Assembly (NCBI RefSeq): GCF_000425785.1 | Contig: NZ_AUEC01000026.1 | Span: 1 to 64,000, forward strand | DNA from: Pseudomonas taiwanensis DSM 21245 | GTDB lineage: Bacteria > Pseudomonadota > Gammaproteobacteria > Pseudomonadales > Pseudomonadaceae | Length of the DNA: 64,000 nucleotides | Direction of reading: 5' to 3' | Shown: positions 1 to 9,034 of the stretch, piece by piece | How the letters are laid out: each line of letters opens with the position of its first letter | How positions within the stretch are numbered: the first letter of the stretch is position 1 | The notes under the pieces: generated by a model | Database searches by the model: none | Seen by the model: the letters and a program-made list of their open reading frames with translations, nothing else | What the model was told of the DNA's origin: nothing | Program-made: the position numbers and the translations under genes

Positions 1-2
1 TG

Positions 3-350
3 CCTGCCATGCTCGAAGCCGCCGGCCAGACCGCCAGCCAACTGTTCGGTGGGCTGGCCGGGCTGCTCAAGGACGCCGCTAGCGGCAACCTCGACGCCGA
101 GGTCAATCATGCCCGGGCCCGCCAGCAACTGGCCCAGGTGGCGCTGTACGACTCCATGTTTGAAGTCGACGCCTGGACCCTGGCCGCCGCGCCCCTCGCG
201 CCAACGGATGGTCAAGTGGCGTTGGATAACTCGACCCAGGTAAAAGCTACATCTGCACGACGTGTAGGCGTTGACTCAAAAAATATGGAGCTAGTCGTTT
301 TGGATAGAACTGAGGTGCATGTAAATGGGGGCGCCCAATCCCCCTACTGA
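3..350 (+). CDS. C-terminal fragment of an unidentified protein
   Basis: The reading frame is open at the left edge of the window, so this is probably the 3' end of a longer gene, although an ATG lies at position 9. About 115 residues are visible: an Ala/Leu-rich, probably helical first half, then a more polar tail. I do not recognise the family. Codon use changes around position 235: the first part is GC-rich like the rest of the window, while the last ~110 bases are clearly richer in A and T. The stop codon (348-350) overlaps the stop of the convergent aer-type gene by 7 bp. The tail may have been acquired by recombination, or it may be the hypervariable end of a larger protein. Confidence 0.45.
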   Translation, partial: PAMLEAAGQTASQLFGGLAGLLKDAASGNLDAEVNHARARQQLAQVALYDSMFEVDAWTLAAAPLAPTDGQVALDNSTQVKATSARRVGVDSKNMELVVLDRTEVHVNGGAQSPY

Positions 351-1927
351 CAACGCCGCCAAAACTCATCCGCCAACCGCCGCAAGTCCTGCGCCAAATA
401 CGCCACATCACTGGCACGTGAGTGGCTATGCTGCCCCACCTCCACCGTCGCTTCACTGGCCAGACGAATACTGACGATATTGCGGTTTATGCTCTCGCTG
501 ACCTGGCTTTGTTGCTCCACCGCCGCGGCAATCTGCAAGCTCATCTCGTTGATCTGGTTGACCCGGGCGCTGATGCCATCCAGGGCGCTGCTGGCCAGTT
601 GCGCCTGCTCGACGCTGTGTCCGGCATGCTCGCTGCTTTGCTGCATCACTTCTACCGCGGCGCGGGTGCCGTCCTGGAGGGCACCGATCATGCGCTGGAT
701 TTCATGGGTCGACTGCGCGGTGCGCTTGGCGAGGTTGCGTACTTCATCGGCCACAACGGCAAATCCCCGACCTTGCTCGCCGGCTCGGGCCGCCTCTATC
801 GCCGCGTTCAATGCCAGCAAATTGGTCTGTTCGGCAATACCGCGGATGACATCGAGCACACCCGATATCTCGCTGCTGTGGGTTTCCAGCCGGTGAATCA
901 CCTGACTGGCCTCGGCCAACGCGCCGGCCAGACCCTGGATGGCGTTGCGGTTACGGTCCACCAACCGATGCCCGGCCTGGGTCTCGCCCTCGGCCTCATC
1001 CGCCGCCACCGCTGCCAACTGCGCGCTGCTCGCCACCTGGGCAACACTGGCGCTCATCTGGTGGATCGCCGTGGCTACCTGGTCGGCTTCGCCTTGCTGC
1101 TCGAGGCTATGGCTATGACTGGTGTGCAAGGCGTCGACCAAGGCGCCGGAATGGGCCGCCAGGCGTGTCGAGGTGTCGCCGATACGCCCCACCACCGCGC
1201 CCAGTTGGGCCTTGAGCATGCGCATGGCGAAAGCTACCTGGCCGATGTCATCACGTCGGCCGGTGTACAACTGCTGGCTCAAGGGGTTGTCGGCTATGGC
1301 CAGGGCCTGTGCGCGCAGGCGTTCGAACGGGCGTAGCAAGACGACGATCACCAGGCCGCTCAAGACTGCAGCCAGCCCCAACTCCAGCAGTGCGGGCAAG
1401 CCGCCTATACCCAGGCCCCAATGGCCCAGCGCGGCCACCGACGCCAATACCGTGCCGACGCTGAGCATCAGCCGGCTGCGTAACCCCAGCACCGGTATGC
1501 GCTGGCGCCAACCGCCACGGCCCTGGCGCAACTGCGCATAGCAACGCTCAGCCGCCGCGACCAGCTCGGGGCTGGGCTTGGTCCGTACCGATTGGTACTC
1601 GATGGTCTGGCCGCCACTGCTGATCGGCGACACGAATGCACTGACCCAGTAATGATCGCCATTCTTGCAACGGTTCTTCACCAGCCCCATCCACGAACGC
1701 CCGCCCTTGAGCGTCTGCCACATCTGCTCGAAAGCCTGGGGCGGCATGTCCGGGTGGCGGACGATGTGGTGGGCATTGCCCAGCAACTCATCATGGGAGA
1801 ACCCGCTGACCTTCACGAAATCCTGGTTCGCATAGGTGATACGGCTGTCCAGGTCAGTGGTGGAAAGAATGTTGGCATCGCCGGGGTAATCCACTTCGCG
1901 ACCGGTAACAGGCAAATTGCACTTCAT
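344..1927 (-). CDS. aer: Aer-type PAS-containing energy-taxis chemoreceptor
   Basis: Methyl-accepting chemotaxis protein of the Aer family, which senses cellular redox state through FAD bound to a PAS domain and signals to CheA/CheW. The PAS domain spans residues ~20-110 and contains the Aer-typical stretches [11 protein letters not shown] and RHPDMPP. A hydrophobic membrane anchor lies at ~152-198 with no periplasmic domain. The signalling domain occupies ~230-527, with the conserved hairpin [20 protein letters not shown] at ~370-390. An upstream ATG at 1969 exists, but the start at 1927 (527 aa) gives the family N-terminus (M-x-x-N-x-PVTxRE); neither start has a strong ribosome-binding site. 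P. putida encodes several Aer paralogues and I cannot say which one this is. It is divergent from the efflux operon. Confidence 0.88.
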   Translation of the reverse strand: MKCNLPVTGREVDYPGDANILSTTDLDSRITYANQDFVKVSGFSHDELLGNAHHIVRHPDMPPQAFEQMWQTLKGGRSWMGLVKNRCKNGDHYWVSAFVSPISSGGQTIEYQSVRTKPSPELVAAAERCYAQLRQGRGGWRQRIPVLGLRSRLMLSVGTVLASVAALGHWGLGIGGLPALLELGLAAVLSGLVIVVLLRPFERLRAQALAIADNPLSQQLYTGRRDDIGQVAFAMRMLKAQLGAVVGRIGDTSTRLAAHSGALVDALHTSHSHSLEQQGEADQVATAIHQMSASVAQVASSAQLAAVAADEAEGETQAGHRLVDRNRNAIQGLAGALAEASQVIHRLETHSSEISGVLDVIRGIAEQTNLLALNAAIEAARAGEQGRGFAVVADEVRNLAKRTAQSTHEIQRMIGALQDGTRAAVEVMQQSSEHAGHSVEQAQLASSALDGISARVNQINEMSLQIAAAVEQQSQVSESINRNIVSIRLASEATVEVGQHSHSRASDVAYLAQDLRRLADEFWRRCQ

Positions 1928-2151
1928 CGGAGGCACTCGTTGTTGTAGTTGGGAAGATCGGCAGGGCATTCGACTCTAGGGGTAAAAACCGGCGTTGAAT
2001 TGATCCAGCGCAGGATATTGGCAATTGGCCACCAACGAGCCGAAACTGTCGGCGCTGTCAGCCAGGCGTCACGCTGCCGACCCGGTCAGGGGGCTATAAG
2101 CTTCACTACGGACACGTGTTTCCCACCCCTCTTGGCCAAGGTGCTTGCCCC

Positions 2152-3315
2152 ATGCGACGCCCGTCCCGCTCTCTTTTTCTCGCCGCTGTGGCGCTCCTGG
2201 CGCTGGCTGCGCTGGGCCTGTGGTTCGGCCAGCGCGAGCAAGCGCCCGGGCCACGTGCGCAGGCGGCGATTCCGGTACGGGTGGTCAGCGTCGTTCAGCA
2301 GGACGTGCCGCGTTATGCCAGTGCCATCGGCTCGGTGCTGTCGCTGCACAGCGTGGAAGTGCGGCCCCAGGTGGAGGGGGTATTGACCCAGGTGCTGGTC
2401 AAGGAGGGGCAATGGGTGAAGCAAGGCGACTTGCTGGCCACCCTCGATGACCGGGCGATTCGCGCCAGCCTGGACCAGGCCCGCGCCCTGCTCGGCCAGA
2501 GCCAGGCGCAGATCCAAGTGGCCGGCGTCGATCTCAAGCGCTACCGCCTGTTGAGCGCCGATGACGGCGTTTCGAAACAGACGCTCGATCAGCAACAGGC
2601 GCTGGTCAACCAGTTACAGGCTACGGTCAAGGGCAACCAGGCGGCCATCGCCAACGCCCAGGTGCAGCTGTCGTACACCCAGATCCGCTCACCGGTGACC
2701 GGTCGAGTCGGTATTCGCAACATCGACCCTGGCAACCTGGTGCGTACCAGCGACACCCAAGGCCTGTTCAGCGTCACCCAGATCGACCCGATCGCCGTCG
2801 AATTCTCCCTACCGCAGCACATGCTGCCGACCCTGCAACGCCTGCTCAAGGCCCCCGCCCCTGCTCTGGTCCAGGCCTACATGGACGCCGACGGCGAACG
2901 CAACCTGCTGGGCGAAGGCCACCTGGCCCTGATCGACAACCAGATTTCCGCCACCACCGGCACGGTGCGGGTCAAGGCCGAGTTCGACAATAAGGATGGC
3001 CGCCTGTGGCCCGGACAACTGGTCACCATTCGCCTGCGTACCGCCGTGGACGAAAACGCCCTGGTGGTGCCGCCTCCGGTGGTGCAACGTGGCGTCGATG
3101 GGCACTTTGTCTACCGCCTGGACGGCGACAAGGTCACCAGCGTGCCGGTCAAGCTGATATACCAGGACAGCGAGCTGAACGTCATTGCCGGGGTCAAGCC
3201 CGGTGAGCGCCTGGTACTCGATGGCCAGTCACGGCTTAAGCCGGGGTCGCGGGTCGAGGTCACCCCTGACGCCCCTGCCGCGTCGGCAATGGCCGACCGC
3301 AGGAGTCAGCCATGA
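2152..3315 (+). CDS. RND efflux periplasmic adaptor (MdtA/HlyD family)
   Basis: Membrane-fusion subunit that links an inner-membrane RND pump to an outer-membrane channel. The N-terminus has a short basic stretch and a hydrophobic anchor (residues ~7-26). It is followed by the biotinyl/lipoyl-like half motif (~60-95, VEVRPQVEGVLTQVLVKEGQ), an alpha-helical hairpin (~100-165), the second lipoyl half (SPVTGRVGIR) and beta-barrel/membrane-proximal domains to residue 387. A longer frame starts at 2116, but the ATG at 2152 is preceded by AAGG and begins with the signal anchor. The stop overlaps the ATG of the pump gene (ATGA), so the two are translationally coupled. The family resemblance is to MdtA/MuxA-type adaptors. 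Substrate unknown. Confidence 0.88.
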   Translation: MRRPSRSLFLAAVALLALAALGLWFGQREQAPGPRAQAAIPVRVVSVVQQDVPRYASAIGSVLSLHSVEVRPQVEGVLTQVLVKEGQWVKQGDLLATLDDRAIRASLDQARALLGQSQAQIQVAGVDLKRYRLLSADDGVSKQTLDQQQALVNQLQATVKGNQAAIANAQVQLSYTQIRSPVTGRVGIRNIDPGNLVRTSDTQGLFSVTQIDPIAVEFSLPQHMLPTLQRLLKAPAPALVQAYMDADGERNLLGEGHLALIDNQISATTGTVRVKAEFDNKDGRLWPGQLVTIRLRTAVDENALVVPPPVVQRGVDGHFVYRLDGDKVTSVPVKLIYQDSELNVIAGVKPGERLVLDGQSRLKPGSRVEVTPDAPAASAMADRRSQP

Positions 3316-6300
3316 ATACGCGCAATGGCGTTTCGGCCTGGTGCATCGACCACCCGATCGCCACCCTGCTGCTGACATTCGCCCTGGTGCTGCTGGGCGC
3401 CATCGCCTTCCCGCGCTTGCCGGTGGCACCGTTGCCGGAAGCGGACTTCCCGACCATCCAGGTCACCGCCCAGTTACCCGGCGCCAGCCCGGAAACCATG
3501 GCATCGTCGGTGGCGACGCCGCTGGAGGTGCAGTTCAGCGCCATTCCGGGCATGACCCAGATGACCAGCAGCAGCGCCCTGGGTTCGACCAACCTGATCT
3601 TGCAGTTCACCCTCGACAAAAACATCGATACCGCTGCCCAGGAAGTGCAGGCGGCGATCAACACCGCCACCGCACGCCTGCCCCAGGACCTGCCCAACCC
3701 GCCGACCTGGCGCAAGGTCAACCCAGCCGACAGCCCCGTTCTGGTGCTGACCGTAAGCTCCTCGCAGATGCCAGGCAATGACCTGAGTGACTATGCCGAA
3801 ACCCTGCTGGCCCGCCAGTTGAGCCAGATCGAAGGCGTCGGTCTGATCAACATCACCGGGCAGTTGCGCCCGGCAATACGGGTCCAGGCGCAGCCGGAGA
3901 AACTCGCAGCCATCGGCCTGACCCTCGCCGACCTGCGCCAGGCCATCCAGCAAACCAGCCTGAACCTGGCCAAGGGCGCGTTGTACGGCGAGCACAGCGT
4001 GTCGACCCTCGCCGCCAACGACCAGCTGTTCCACCCGCAGGACTACGCCAAGCTGATCGTCTCCTACCGCGACGGCGCGCCGGTGTATCTGCAGGATGTG
4101 GCGAAAGTGATCCATGGCGCCGAAAACGCCTACGTCAAAGCCTGGTCCGGCGCGCAACCAGGGCTGAACCTGGTGGTGTTCCGCCAGCCCGGTGCCAATA
4201 TCGTCGACACTGTCGACCGGGTGCTGGAAGCGCTGCCAAGGCTGCAGGAGATGCTGCCTGCGTCGGTCGAGGTCTCGGTGCTGCAGGACCGGACACAGAC
4301 CATCCGCGCCTCGCTGCACGAGGTGGAGCTGACCCTGTTGATCGCCGTGGTGTTGGTGATCGGGGTGATGGCGTTGTTCCTGCGGCAATGGTCGGCGACG
4401 CTTGTGGTGTCCAGTGTGCTAGGGGTGTCGCTGATCGCCAGTTGCGCATTGATGTATGTGTTCGGTTTCAGCCTGAACAACCTGACCCTGGTGGCCATCG
4501 TCATTGCCGTCGGCTTCGTGGTGGACGATGCCATCGTCGTGGTGGAGAACATCCACCGCCACCTTGAAGCGGGCGACGACAGTCGCACCGCCGCGCTCAA
4601 AGGTGCCGGGGAAATCGGCTTCACCGTGATCTCGATCAGTTTCTCGCTGATCGCTGCGTTCATTCCGCTGCTGTTCATGGGCGGTGTGGTCGGCCGGTTG
4701 TTCAAGGAGTTCGCCCTTACCGCGACGGCCACCATCCTGATCTCGGTGGTGGTGTCGCTGACGCTGGCGCCCACGTTGTGCGCGCTGTTCATGCGCCGCC
4801 CGCCTCGCGAGCAACACGGCGGCCTTGGCGAGCGCCTGGTGCGCCGGTACGCGCGTGCCCTGGACCATGCCCTGGCCCACCAGCGCCTGACCCTGGGTGT
4901 GTTCGGCATCACCCTGGCGTTGGCAGTGGCCGGATACGTGGCAATCCCCAAAGGTTTCTTCCCACTGCAGGACACCGGTTTCATCCTAGGCACCACCGAG
5001 GCGGCGGCGGATGTGTCGTACCCGGCCATGATCGAGAAGCACCAGGCACTGGCCAGGATCATCGAAGCCGACCCAGCCGTGCGCGCGTTCTCCCATTCCG
5101 TCGGCGTGACCGGCAGCAACCAGACCATCGCCAACGGCCGATTCTGGATCGCCCTGAAACCCCGTGGCGAACGTGACGTTTCCGCCAGCGAGCTGATCGA
5201 CAGGCTGCGGCCAAAGCTGGCCCAGGTGCCTGGCATCGTCCTGTACATGCGCGCCGGGCAAGACATCAACCTCAGCTCCGGCCCTTCCCGCACCCAGTAC
5301 CAGTACGTGCTCAAGAGCAATGATGGCATGGCCTTGAACCTATGGACCCAGCGCCTGACCGACCGCCTGCGGGAAAACCCGGCACTGCGCGACCTGTCCA
5401 ACGATCTGCAATTGGGCGCCAGCGTCACCCGCATCGACATCGACCGCCAGGCCGCGGCGCGCTTTGGCCTGACCACCACCGACGTCGACCAGGCGCTGTA
5501 CGATGCCTTCGGCCAGCGGCAGATCAGTGAATTCCAGACCGAGACCAACCAGTACAAGGTGATTCTCGAACTCGACGCCCGCCAACGAGGCAAGGCCGAA
5601 AGCCTGAACTACTTCTACCTGCGCTCGCCGCTGACCCACGAAATGGTCCCCCTGTCGGCGCTGGCCCATGTCGCCCCGCCCAGCACCGGGCCGCTGTCGA
5701 TCAGCCACGATGGCCTGTTCCCGGCCGCCAACCTGTCGTTCAACCTGGCGCCAGGCGTGGCCCTGGGCGATGCCGTGCAGATCCTTGAGCGCACCCAGCG
5801 CGAACTCGGCATGCCCGACTCGATCAGCGGCAACTTCCAGGGTGCGGCCCAAGCCTTCCAGAGCTCGCTGTCGAGCCAGCCGTGGCTGATTCTGGCAGCA
5901 CTGGTGGCGGTGTACATCATCCTGGGCGTGCTCTACGAGAGCCTGGTCCACCCCCTGACCATCATTTCCACCCTGCCATCGGCGGGCCTGGGCGCGCTGA
6001 TCCTGTTATGGGCCATGGGGCAGGACTTCAGCATCATGGGACTGATCGGCGTGGTGCTGCTGATCGGCATCGTCAAGAAGAACGGCATCCTGCTGATCGA
6101 CTTCGCGCTGGACGCCCAGCGCACGCAGGGCATCACGCCCGAGCAGGCGATCCACCAGGCCTGCCTGACGCGCTTTCGGCCGATCCTCATGACCACCCTC
6201 GCCGCCCTGCTCGGTGCCGTACCGCTGATGTTCGGCTTCGGTACCGGCGCCGAGCTGCGCCAGCCCTTGGGCATCGCCGTGGTCGGCGGGCTGTTGGTGA

Positions 6301-6404
6301 GCCAGGCCCTGACGCTGTTCACCACCCCGGTCATATACTTGGCCCTGGAACGCTTGTTCCATCGCCGCCGGGCCATCCAGGCGGCTGCGCCCAGTGCCAC
6401 TTGA
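3312..6404 (+). CDS. RND multidrug efflux transporter, inner-membrane pump (MdtB/MuxB-like)
   Basis: A 1030-residue proton-driven RND pump of the AcrB/MdtB superfamily. It shows the expected plan: one N-terminal transmembrane helix, a large periplasmic loop, a bundle of helices, a second loop and a second bundle. Helix 4 carries the proton-relay Asp pair at ~405-406 (VGFVVDDAIVVVENI), and the pump signature PGASPETMASSVATPLE lies near residue 55. Overlap with the adaptor gene by 4 bp and a two-component system starting 10 bp downstream indicate one operon. No outer-membrane channel gene accompanies it, so it presumably uses a channel encoded elsewhere. Substrate cannot be read from the sequence. 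Confidence 0.92.
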   Translation: MNTRNGVSAWCIDHPIATLLLTFALVLLGAIAFPRLPVAPLPEADFPTIQVTAQLPGASPETMASSVATPLEVQFSAIPGMTQMTSSSALGSTNLILQFTLDKNIDTAAQEVQAAINTATARLPQDLPNPPTWRKVNPADSPVLVLTVSSSQMPGNDLSDYAETLLARQLSQIEGVGLINITGQLRPAIRVQAQPEKLAAIGLTLADLRQAIQQTSLNLAKGALYGEHSVSTLAANDQLFHPQDYAKLIVSYRDGAPVYLQDVAKVIHGAENAYVKAWSGAQPGLNLVVFRQPGANIVDTVDRVLEALPRLQEMLPASVEVSVLQDRTQTIRASLHEVELTLLIAVVLVIGVMALFLRQWSATLVVSSVLGVSLIASCALMYVFGFSLNNLTLVAIVIAVGFVVDDAIVVVENIHRHLEAGDDSRTAALKGAGEIGFTVISISFSLIAAFIPLLFMGGVVGRLFKEFALTATATILISVVVSLTLAPTLCALFMRRPPREQHGGLGERLVRRYARALDHALAHQRLTLGVFGITLALAVAGYVAIPKGFFPLQDTGFILGTTEAAADVSYPAMIEKHQALARIIEADPAVRAFSHSVGVTGSNQTIANGRFWIALKPRGERDVSASELIDRLRPKLAQVPGIVLYMRAGQDINLSSGPSRTQYQYVLKSNDGMALNLWTQRLTDRLRENPALRDLSNDLQLGASVTRIDIDRQAAARFGLTTTDVDQALYDAFGQRQISEFQTETNQYKVILELDARQRGKAESLNYFYLRSPLTHEMVPLSALAHVAPPSTGPLSISHDGLFPAANLSFNLAPGVALGDAVQILERTQRELGMPDSISGNFQGAAQAFQSSLSSQPWLILAALVAVYIILGVLYESLVHPLTIISTLPSAGLGALILLWAMGQDFSIMGLIGVVLLIGIVKKNGILLIDFALDAQRTQGITPEQAIHQACLTRFRPILMTTLAALLGAVPLMFGFGTGAELRQPLGIAVVGGLLVSQALTLFTTPVIYLALERLFHRRRAIQAAAPSAT

Positions 6405-6413
6405 GACAAGACC

Positions 6414-7088
6414 ATGCGTGTGCTGATCATCGAAGACGAAGAAAAAACCGCCGACTACCTGTATCGCGGCCTGAGCGAACAGGGCTTCACCGTGGACCTC
6501 GCACGCGACGGCATCGACGGCCTGCACCTGGCCCTGGAAGGCGACTACGCGGTGATCGTGCTCGACGTGATGCTGCCTGGCCTGGATGGCTATGGCGTGC
6601 TGCGTGCACTGAGGGCGCGCAAGCAGACGCCGGTGATCATGCTGACCGCTCGCGAACGGGTCGAGGACCGTATCCATGGCTTGCGCGAAGGTGCCGACGA
6701 TTATCTGGGCAAACCGTTCTCGTTTCTGGAACTGGTCGCTCGCCTGCAAGCCCTCACCCGCCGCAGCAGCAGCCATGAACCTTTGCAGGTCCAGGTCGGC
6801 GACCTGTGGATCGACCTGATGGCGCGCAAGGCCAGCCGTGCCGGCCAGCGCCTGGACCTCACCGCCAAGGAGTTCTCGCTGCTCAGCGTACTGGCCCGGC
6901 GGCAGGGCGAGATCCTGTCCAAGACCGCCATTGCCGAACTGGTCTGGGACATCAATTTCGACAGCGACGCCAATGTGGTCGAGGTGGCGATAAAACGCCT
7001 GCGCGCCAAACTCGACGGCCCGTTCGACAACAAGCTGCTGCACACCATACGAGGCATGGGCTATGTCCTGGAAAACCGTGCCGGCTAA
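6414..7088 (+). CDS. OmpR/PhoB-type response regulator (CusR/CzcR-like)
   Basis: A 224-residue regulator with an N-terminal receiver domain (acidic pocket E7-D8, phosphoacceptor D51 in VIVLDVMLPG, Lys ~100 in DYLGKPF) and a C-terminal winged-helix DNA-binding domain (~125-222). The tight sequence pattern LIIEDEEKTADYLYRGL is that of the CusR/CopR/CzcR heavy-metal group, although the group also contains regulators of organic stress. It starts 10 bp after the RND pump gene and its 3' end overlaps the kinase gene by 26 bp. It most likely controls this efflux operon. Confidence 0.92.
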   Translation: MRVLIIEDEEKTADYLYRGLSEQGFTVDLARDGIDGLHLALEGDYAVIVLDVMLPGLDGYGVLRALRARKQTPVIMLTARERVEDRIHGLREGADDYLGKPFSFLELVARLQALTRRSSSHEPLQVQVGDLWIDLMARKASRAGQRLDLTAKEFSLLSVLARRQGEILSKTAIAELVWDINFDSDANVVEVAIKRLRAKLDGPFDNKLLHTIRGMGYVLENRAG

Positions 7089-8475
7089 CTCCATCGCCCT
7101 GCGATTGTCGGCGCTGTTCATCCTGGTGGCGATGGGCGTGTTCCTGTTGATTGGCTCGGCGTTGTACCGCCAGGTCGATCGCAGCCTCGACCTGCTGCCC
7201 GCTGCCGAGCTCGATGCGCGTTTCAGCGTGCTTGAGTCGACCCTCAACCGCTATGGCACCCCTGAGCACTGGGCCAAGATCACCAACAAGCTCAACCTGC
7301 TCAGCGAAGAAGACCGGCGCATCCGCTTCTGGGTGGTCAGCCAAACCCCGGCATTCGAGTATGGCCAGCCGGACGCGCTTATCCGCACATTCGCCGAAGG
7401 GCCGCAGGGTATGCGCGAGCTGCGCCTGCCCGATCGGCCCTACCCCTACAAAGTGCTGGTCAGCGAACTCCCACCTTTGGCGGGCCGCCCCGCGTTGCGC
7501 TTTCTGATCGGCATCGATACCGAAACCTTCTGGCAGGCCCAGCACAGCTTGTTGGTGGCCATCGTTGGTCTTGCCGTGCTCGGTGTGCTGTTGGCCTCGC
7601 TGCTGGGCTACTGGGTGGCGCGCATTGGCCTGCGTCCGCTTCTGGCCCTCTCCAACGAAGCCCAGGCGCTGGCGCCGCCACGTCTGGACGGACGCCTGCA
7701 AACCCACGACCTGGCGCCTGAGCTGGCGCAATTCGCAGGCGCCTTCAATGCCGCGCTCGACCGGGTCAGCCAGGCGTATTCGCGGCTCGAGGCCTTCAAC
7801 GCCGACGTCGCCCATGAATTGCGCTCGCCACTGACCAACCTGATCGGCCAGACCCAGGTCGCCCTGACCCGTGGTCGCAGCGCCGAGCACTACTTCGAAG
7901 TGCTGCAATCGAACCTCGAAGAGCTGGAGCGACTGCGCAGCATCATCAACGACATGCTGTTCCTGGCCAGCGCCGACCAGGGCAGCAAGGCCACGGCCCT
8001 GACCCAGGCCTCGCTGGCCGAAGAGGTGGCGACCACCTTGGACTACCTGGACTACATCCTTGAAGACGCGCAGGTCAGCGTCACCGTCAGCGGCGACGCC
8101 CAGGCGCCCATCGAGAAAGCCCAATTGCGCCGGGCACTGATCAACCTGATCAACAATGCCGTGCAGCATACCGCGCCCAAGCAGGTGATCCAGGTGCACA
8201 TCGCTGCCGACGCCGAACAGGTCAGCATCGCCGTGAGCAACCCCGGCCCCGCCATCGAGGGTACCCACCTGCCGCTGCTGTTCGAGCGCTTCTACCGGGT
8301 GGACGCGGCGCGCAGCAACAGTGGCGGCGGCAACCACGGCCTGGGGCTGGCCATCGTCAAGGCCATTGCCCTGATGCATGGCGGCGATGTTTTCGTGCGC
8401 AGCGAAGCCGGCGCCAACACCTTCGGCATTCGCCTTCCAAGCGCTCAACTACGCGGGTTTGAGGCAAAAATCTAA
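7063..8475 (+). CDS. Membrane sensor histidine kinase (CusS-like) paired with the preceding regulator
   Basis: A 470-residue kinase. Transmembrane helix 1 spans ~13-33, a periplasmic sensor region ~35-160, helix 2 ~163-185, then HAMP, the dimerisation/phosphoacceptor domain with His251 (AHELRSPL) and a catalytic ATPase domain with N-box (LINLINNAVQHT) and G-box (GLGLAIVKAIALMHGG). The architecture and order (adaptor-pump-regulator-kinase) resemble heavy-metal-sensing CusS/CopS systems, but I see no obvious metal-binding His/Cys/Met cluster in the periplasmic segment, so the ligand is open. The start overlaps the regulator gene by 26 bp. Confidence 0.9.
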   Translation: MSWKTVPANSIALRLSALFILVAMGVFLLIGSALYRQVDRSLDLLPAAELDARFSVLESTLNRYGTPEHWAKITNKLNLLSEEDRRIRFWVVSQTPAFEYGQPDALIRTFAEGPQGMRELRLPDRPYPYKVLVSELPPLAGRPALRFLIGIDTETFWQAQHSLLVAIVGLAVLGVLLASLLGYWVARIGLRPLLALSNEAQALAPPRLDGRLQTHDLAPELAQFAGAFNAALDRVSQAYSRLEAFNADVAHELRSPLTNLIGQTQVALTRGRSAEHYFEVLQSNLEELERLRSIINDMLFLASADQGSKATALTQASLAEEVATTLDYLDYILEDAQVSVTVSGDAQAPIEKAQLRRALINLINNAVQHTAPKQVIQVHIAADAEQVSIAVSNPGPAIEGTHLPLLFERFYRVDAARSNSGGGNHGLGLAIVKAIALMHGGDVFVRSEAGANTFGIRLPSAQLRGFEAKI

Positions 8476-8550
8476 GCCAGTTCAGCGGCGATCATTACTT
8501 TTTGTGCAACAGTGCTTATCGTACCCGATACTGTTTCCCGGGCATTGAAA

Positions 8551-8566
8551 GGACTAACTTTAGTCC
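8551..8566. promoter_or_regulatory. 16-bp perfect palindrome, operator candidate
   Basis: GGACTAA-ct-TTAGTCC is a perfect inverted repeat 41 bp before the ATG of the small exported protein. Its position suits a regulator binding site in the promoter or leader. I cannot assign the regulator. Confidence 0.4.
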
Positions 8567-8607
8567 TGTCTCAATCAGCACTTGCCAAGCAAGAAGGTAG
8601 TTTCAAA

Positions 8608-8829
8608 ATGTCCAACAGTATGGGTATTGCCAGCGTCTTCATCCTGTCTTCCCTGTTGTTGTCGCCCCTGGCCATGGCCGAAGAATCCCAGGCTTTCGTC
8701 GCCCGTAACGCACAACTGGCCGCAGCTCAGCAAGAAGCTCGCGAAGCCGTGGCACACAAGGCAGACACTCTGAAAGACGCCAAGCAGACAGCTTCCAAAG
8801 CTTCTGTCGACGCCAATGCCGACAGCTGA
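8608..8829 (+). CDS. Small exported protein of unknown function
   Basis: A 73-residue protein. Residues 1-23 form a signal peptide (hydrophobic core ASVFILSSLLLSPL, cleavage after AMA). The mature part of ~50 residues is rich in Ala, Gln, Lys and Glu and looks like a single amphipathic helix with no Cys. A longer frame opens at 8512, but the ATG at 8608 follows AGAAGG and begins the signal peptide. It stands alone between the efflux operon and the porin gene and is followed by a strong terminator. I do not recognise the family. Confidence 0.7.
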   Translation: MSNSMGIASVFILSSLLLSPLAMAEESQAFVARNAQLAAAQQEAREAVAHKADTLKDAKQTASKASVDANADS

Positions 8830-8904
8830 GTTGTCGCTGTCACCGTTTCCGATTTCCCTTGGCTACGCCATGGGCACCTCCCGTGCCGGTATGTTAGCCT
8901 TTTA

Positions 8905-8933
8905 AAGCCGCTGATCGCTCAGCGGCTTTTTTT
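8905..8933 (+). terminator. Rho-independent terminator
   Basis: AAGCCGCTGA and TCAGCGGCTT pair as a 10-bp stem with the loop TCGC, followed by a run of T. It lies downstream of the small exported protein. Confidence 0.88.
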
Positions 8934-9034
8934 ATGTGCTTTAACCATCAGCGCGGCCGAAGCGTCACTAATAAGAAAGTTGCACATTCAAAAATAAAAA
9001 CTGCCCCACCGATAGACCAAAGGAGCTCATACCG

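Noticed and set aside
422..1336. A 304-codon frame on the plus strand inside the aer-type gene
   Set aside because: It is the antisense shadow of a clear chemoreceptor; the protein has no recognisable domain and its composition follows the opposite strand.
1928..2151. A LysR-type site around TTGGCaattggccaCCAA near 2018-2036
   Set aside because: Imperfect symmetry and no regulator gene nearby; not strong enough to list.
4130..5593. A 487-codon minus-strand frame opposite the RND pump
   Set aside because: Ser/Arg-rich low-complexity translation typical of an antisense frame in GC-rich DNA; the pump on the plus strand has full motifs.
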